Positions 62,955 to 64,000 of a stretch of 64,000 nt of DNA are shown one piece after another (position 1 is the stretch's first letter; every line of letters starts with the position of its first letter). The position numbers were made by a program, and so were the translations under genes. The stretch spans positions 344,441-408,440 of the forward strand of contig CBDCCU010000013.1 in assembly GCA_965214955.1 (NCBI GenBank), given 5' to 3'. Origin of the DNA: Aliikangiella sp965214955. Lineage in GTDB: Bacteria > Pseudomonadota > Gammaproteobacteria > Enterobacterales > Kangiellaceae. The notes under the pieces are model-generated. The model did no database searches, was not told the origin of the DNA, and worked only from the letters and a program-made list of their open reading frames with translations.

Positions 62955-64000
62955 AAAAACCAAAAGATATAAAATCATTTCTTCCATTTGGCTCGGACTT
63001 GCGCGATCTTTTGGCTCAGTCGTATATTCCAGAAGGAGACATACGTTATCTGTTACAAGGTAAAGGTATATTCGTAGGCAATTATAAAAAAGATCATACT
63101 GTACCTTTATGTACTCAAATTCTAATTACTCCATCAGAGTTTGAATATTTATATAATCGTCACAAGTCAAGAGAAGACTCAAGCAAACACCGTTCTGAGG
63201 TTTTTGAATTAGAAAGAGATGTAAATATAGTAGAAATGATTCCAAAAGACCTTGAGCTAAGTGAAATCGGAAAAGACAAGTATGGTAGATTTAAAGTAAA
63301 TGGAAATCCCCAGTTTGTTATTGAGGATAAAAAAGCCGTTTTGGATTACACGATACATAGACGAGATCTTTCAAAAGGATTTGCTGCGGAAGAAAATGAA
63401 TATACTGGAAGAGTTGAGTTGTCCTTTGATGAGAAAAATAAAGTGAAAGTTAAGTTGATTAATGGATTCACTGCAGAAGAAAATCTGAATATTAATAAAA
63501 AAGTCATTGCTCAGATAAAAAGTCACGTTCAAAAGAAAAAACTTCTAAAAAAAGAACACGATAAAATTCTTTTTGGCTCTTTCAGCAATGAGCAGAGAGT
63601 AAAATTCTTACTCAGTTTTATTAAAGAAAATTACTCCAAAATAGCCAAGTTCGAAAAGCTTGAAGATATGGAGATTAGAGTAGATGAAAAGATTGAGATA
63701 CCTGATGAAAGTAAGCTTAAATGGATGGAGGAAAAAGTTGATCAATTGTCTGTTAAAGGAGACCTGGACGGTATTGAACTCCTAGAAAATGAGGATGATT
63801 TCGAGTTCTTAAAGCTAATATCAGTGCAGTTAAAGTTTAGGTTACAAGGAGAAATAGGTGTCGGAAGTTGCTCGATAAACCTTGGATTTGATGCTAGAAG
63901 AGGAGATGTTAGAGATGATTCGGAGTTTGATGTTGACTTTTCTTCACTTAAATTAGAGGGCAAGGCTCGTAGTAAGAAAGAGAAAAAAGTGGTCGAGCAG
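62951..64000 (+). CDS. Large charged partner protein of the nuclease-like gene, 5' part (partial)
   Basis: The frame is open for exactly 350 codons from ATG 62951 to the right edge with no stop, so the gene is longer than shown. The protein begins MKKPKDIKSFLPFGSDLRDL and is strongly charged (many Lys, Glu, Asp), with no signal peptide or TM helix. KLRYQ-like segments such as LLQGKGIFVGNYKKDHTVPL and FLLSFIKENYSKIAKFEKLEDM alternate with beta-type stretches; no catalytic motif is apparent. I do not recognise the family. Translation is coupled to the upstream nuclease-like gene through a 4-nt overlap, so it is probably its functional partner or sensor. Confidence 0.75.
   Translation, partial: MKKPKDIKSFLPFGSDLRDLLAQSYIPEGDIRYLLQGKGIFVGNYKKDHTVPLCTQILITPSEFEYLYNRHKSREDSSKHRSEVFELERDVNIVEMIPKDLELSEIGKDKYGRFKVNGNPQFVIEDKKAVLDYTIHRRDLSKGFAAEENEYTGRVELSFDEKNKVKVKLINGFTAEENLNINKKVIAQIKSHVQKKKLLKKEHDKILFGSFSNEQRVKFLLSFIKENYSKIAKFEKLEDMEIRVDEKIEIPDESKLKWMEEKVDQLSVKGDLDGIELLENEDDFEFLKLISVQLKFRLQGEIGVGSCSINLGFDARRGDVRDDSEFDVDFSSLKLEGKARSKKEKKVVEQ

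Overview
The window is 64 kb of chromosome from an AT-rich marine-type gammaproteobacterium. The gene order rlmD-relA-mazG-pyrG-kdsA-eno-ftsB-ispD-(aminotransferase)-ispF-truD-surE-pcm-yqaA-nlpD-rpoS is the classic gammaproteobacterial arrangement. The small families DUF5062 and DUF1820, the split B12-dependent ribonucleotide reductase, the POT peptide transporter and the cation-type TonB receptor fit an Alteromonadales-like bacterium (Colwelliaceae or Pseudoalteromonadaceae relatives). This is inference from content; no 16S gene is present.

Layout: 1-10.6 kb carries a truncated PLP lyase gene, tesA divergent from a ybbA/ybbP-type ABC exporter, topA, pyrD, and a short run of less conserved genes (TolB-like secreted protein, one-TM protein, GNAT acetyltransferase). 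10.8-13.7 kb holds nrdJb and nrdJa with candidate NrdR and DnaA sites upstream. 14.0-21.1 kb is a complete leftward Bat/MoxR operon (moxR, DUF58, DUF4381, batA, batB/C fusion, batD). 21.3-24.8 kb has a DUF5062 gene, a composite inverted-repeat (MITE-like) element, and a small exported protein followed by a zinc-type TonB receptor with His/Glu-rich insertions. 24.9-33 kb holds ttcA, an SpmA-SpmB fusion, a methyltransferase, DUF1820-queF, a CBS protein, a YfcC-type carrier and a POT transporter. 33.3-36.3 kb has an acuI/yhdH reductase, a DUF4442 protein and mtaB. 36.3-40.1 kb has barA, whose start overlaps the end of an upstream periplasmic substrate-binding-like gene. 40.4-57.2 kb is the conserved relA-to-rpoS block. 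57.2-61.3 kb holds BolA, YciI and YciB proteins, an orphan norE/norF-like pair, a PHP phosphoesterase, a YciO protein and tRNA-Leu(CAA).

Beyond the tRNA-Leu gene the character changes. About 640 bp of non-coding DNA leads into two tightly coupled genes (4-nt ATGA overlap) that look like accessory DNA. The first encodes a protein with a plausible PD-(D/E)XK nuclease core. The second encodes a large, highly charged protein that I do not recognise and that runs off the right edge. A tRNA gene followed by a nuclease-plus-partner operon is the usual look of a defence island boundary, and this is the most promising place for an uncharacterised system.

Secondary points of interest are the barA/binding-protein coupling, an in-frame hexanucleotide repeat in barA, several short decayed tandem repeats that begin at stop codons, and an AT-rich 570 bp gap containing a perfect DnaA box.
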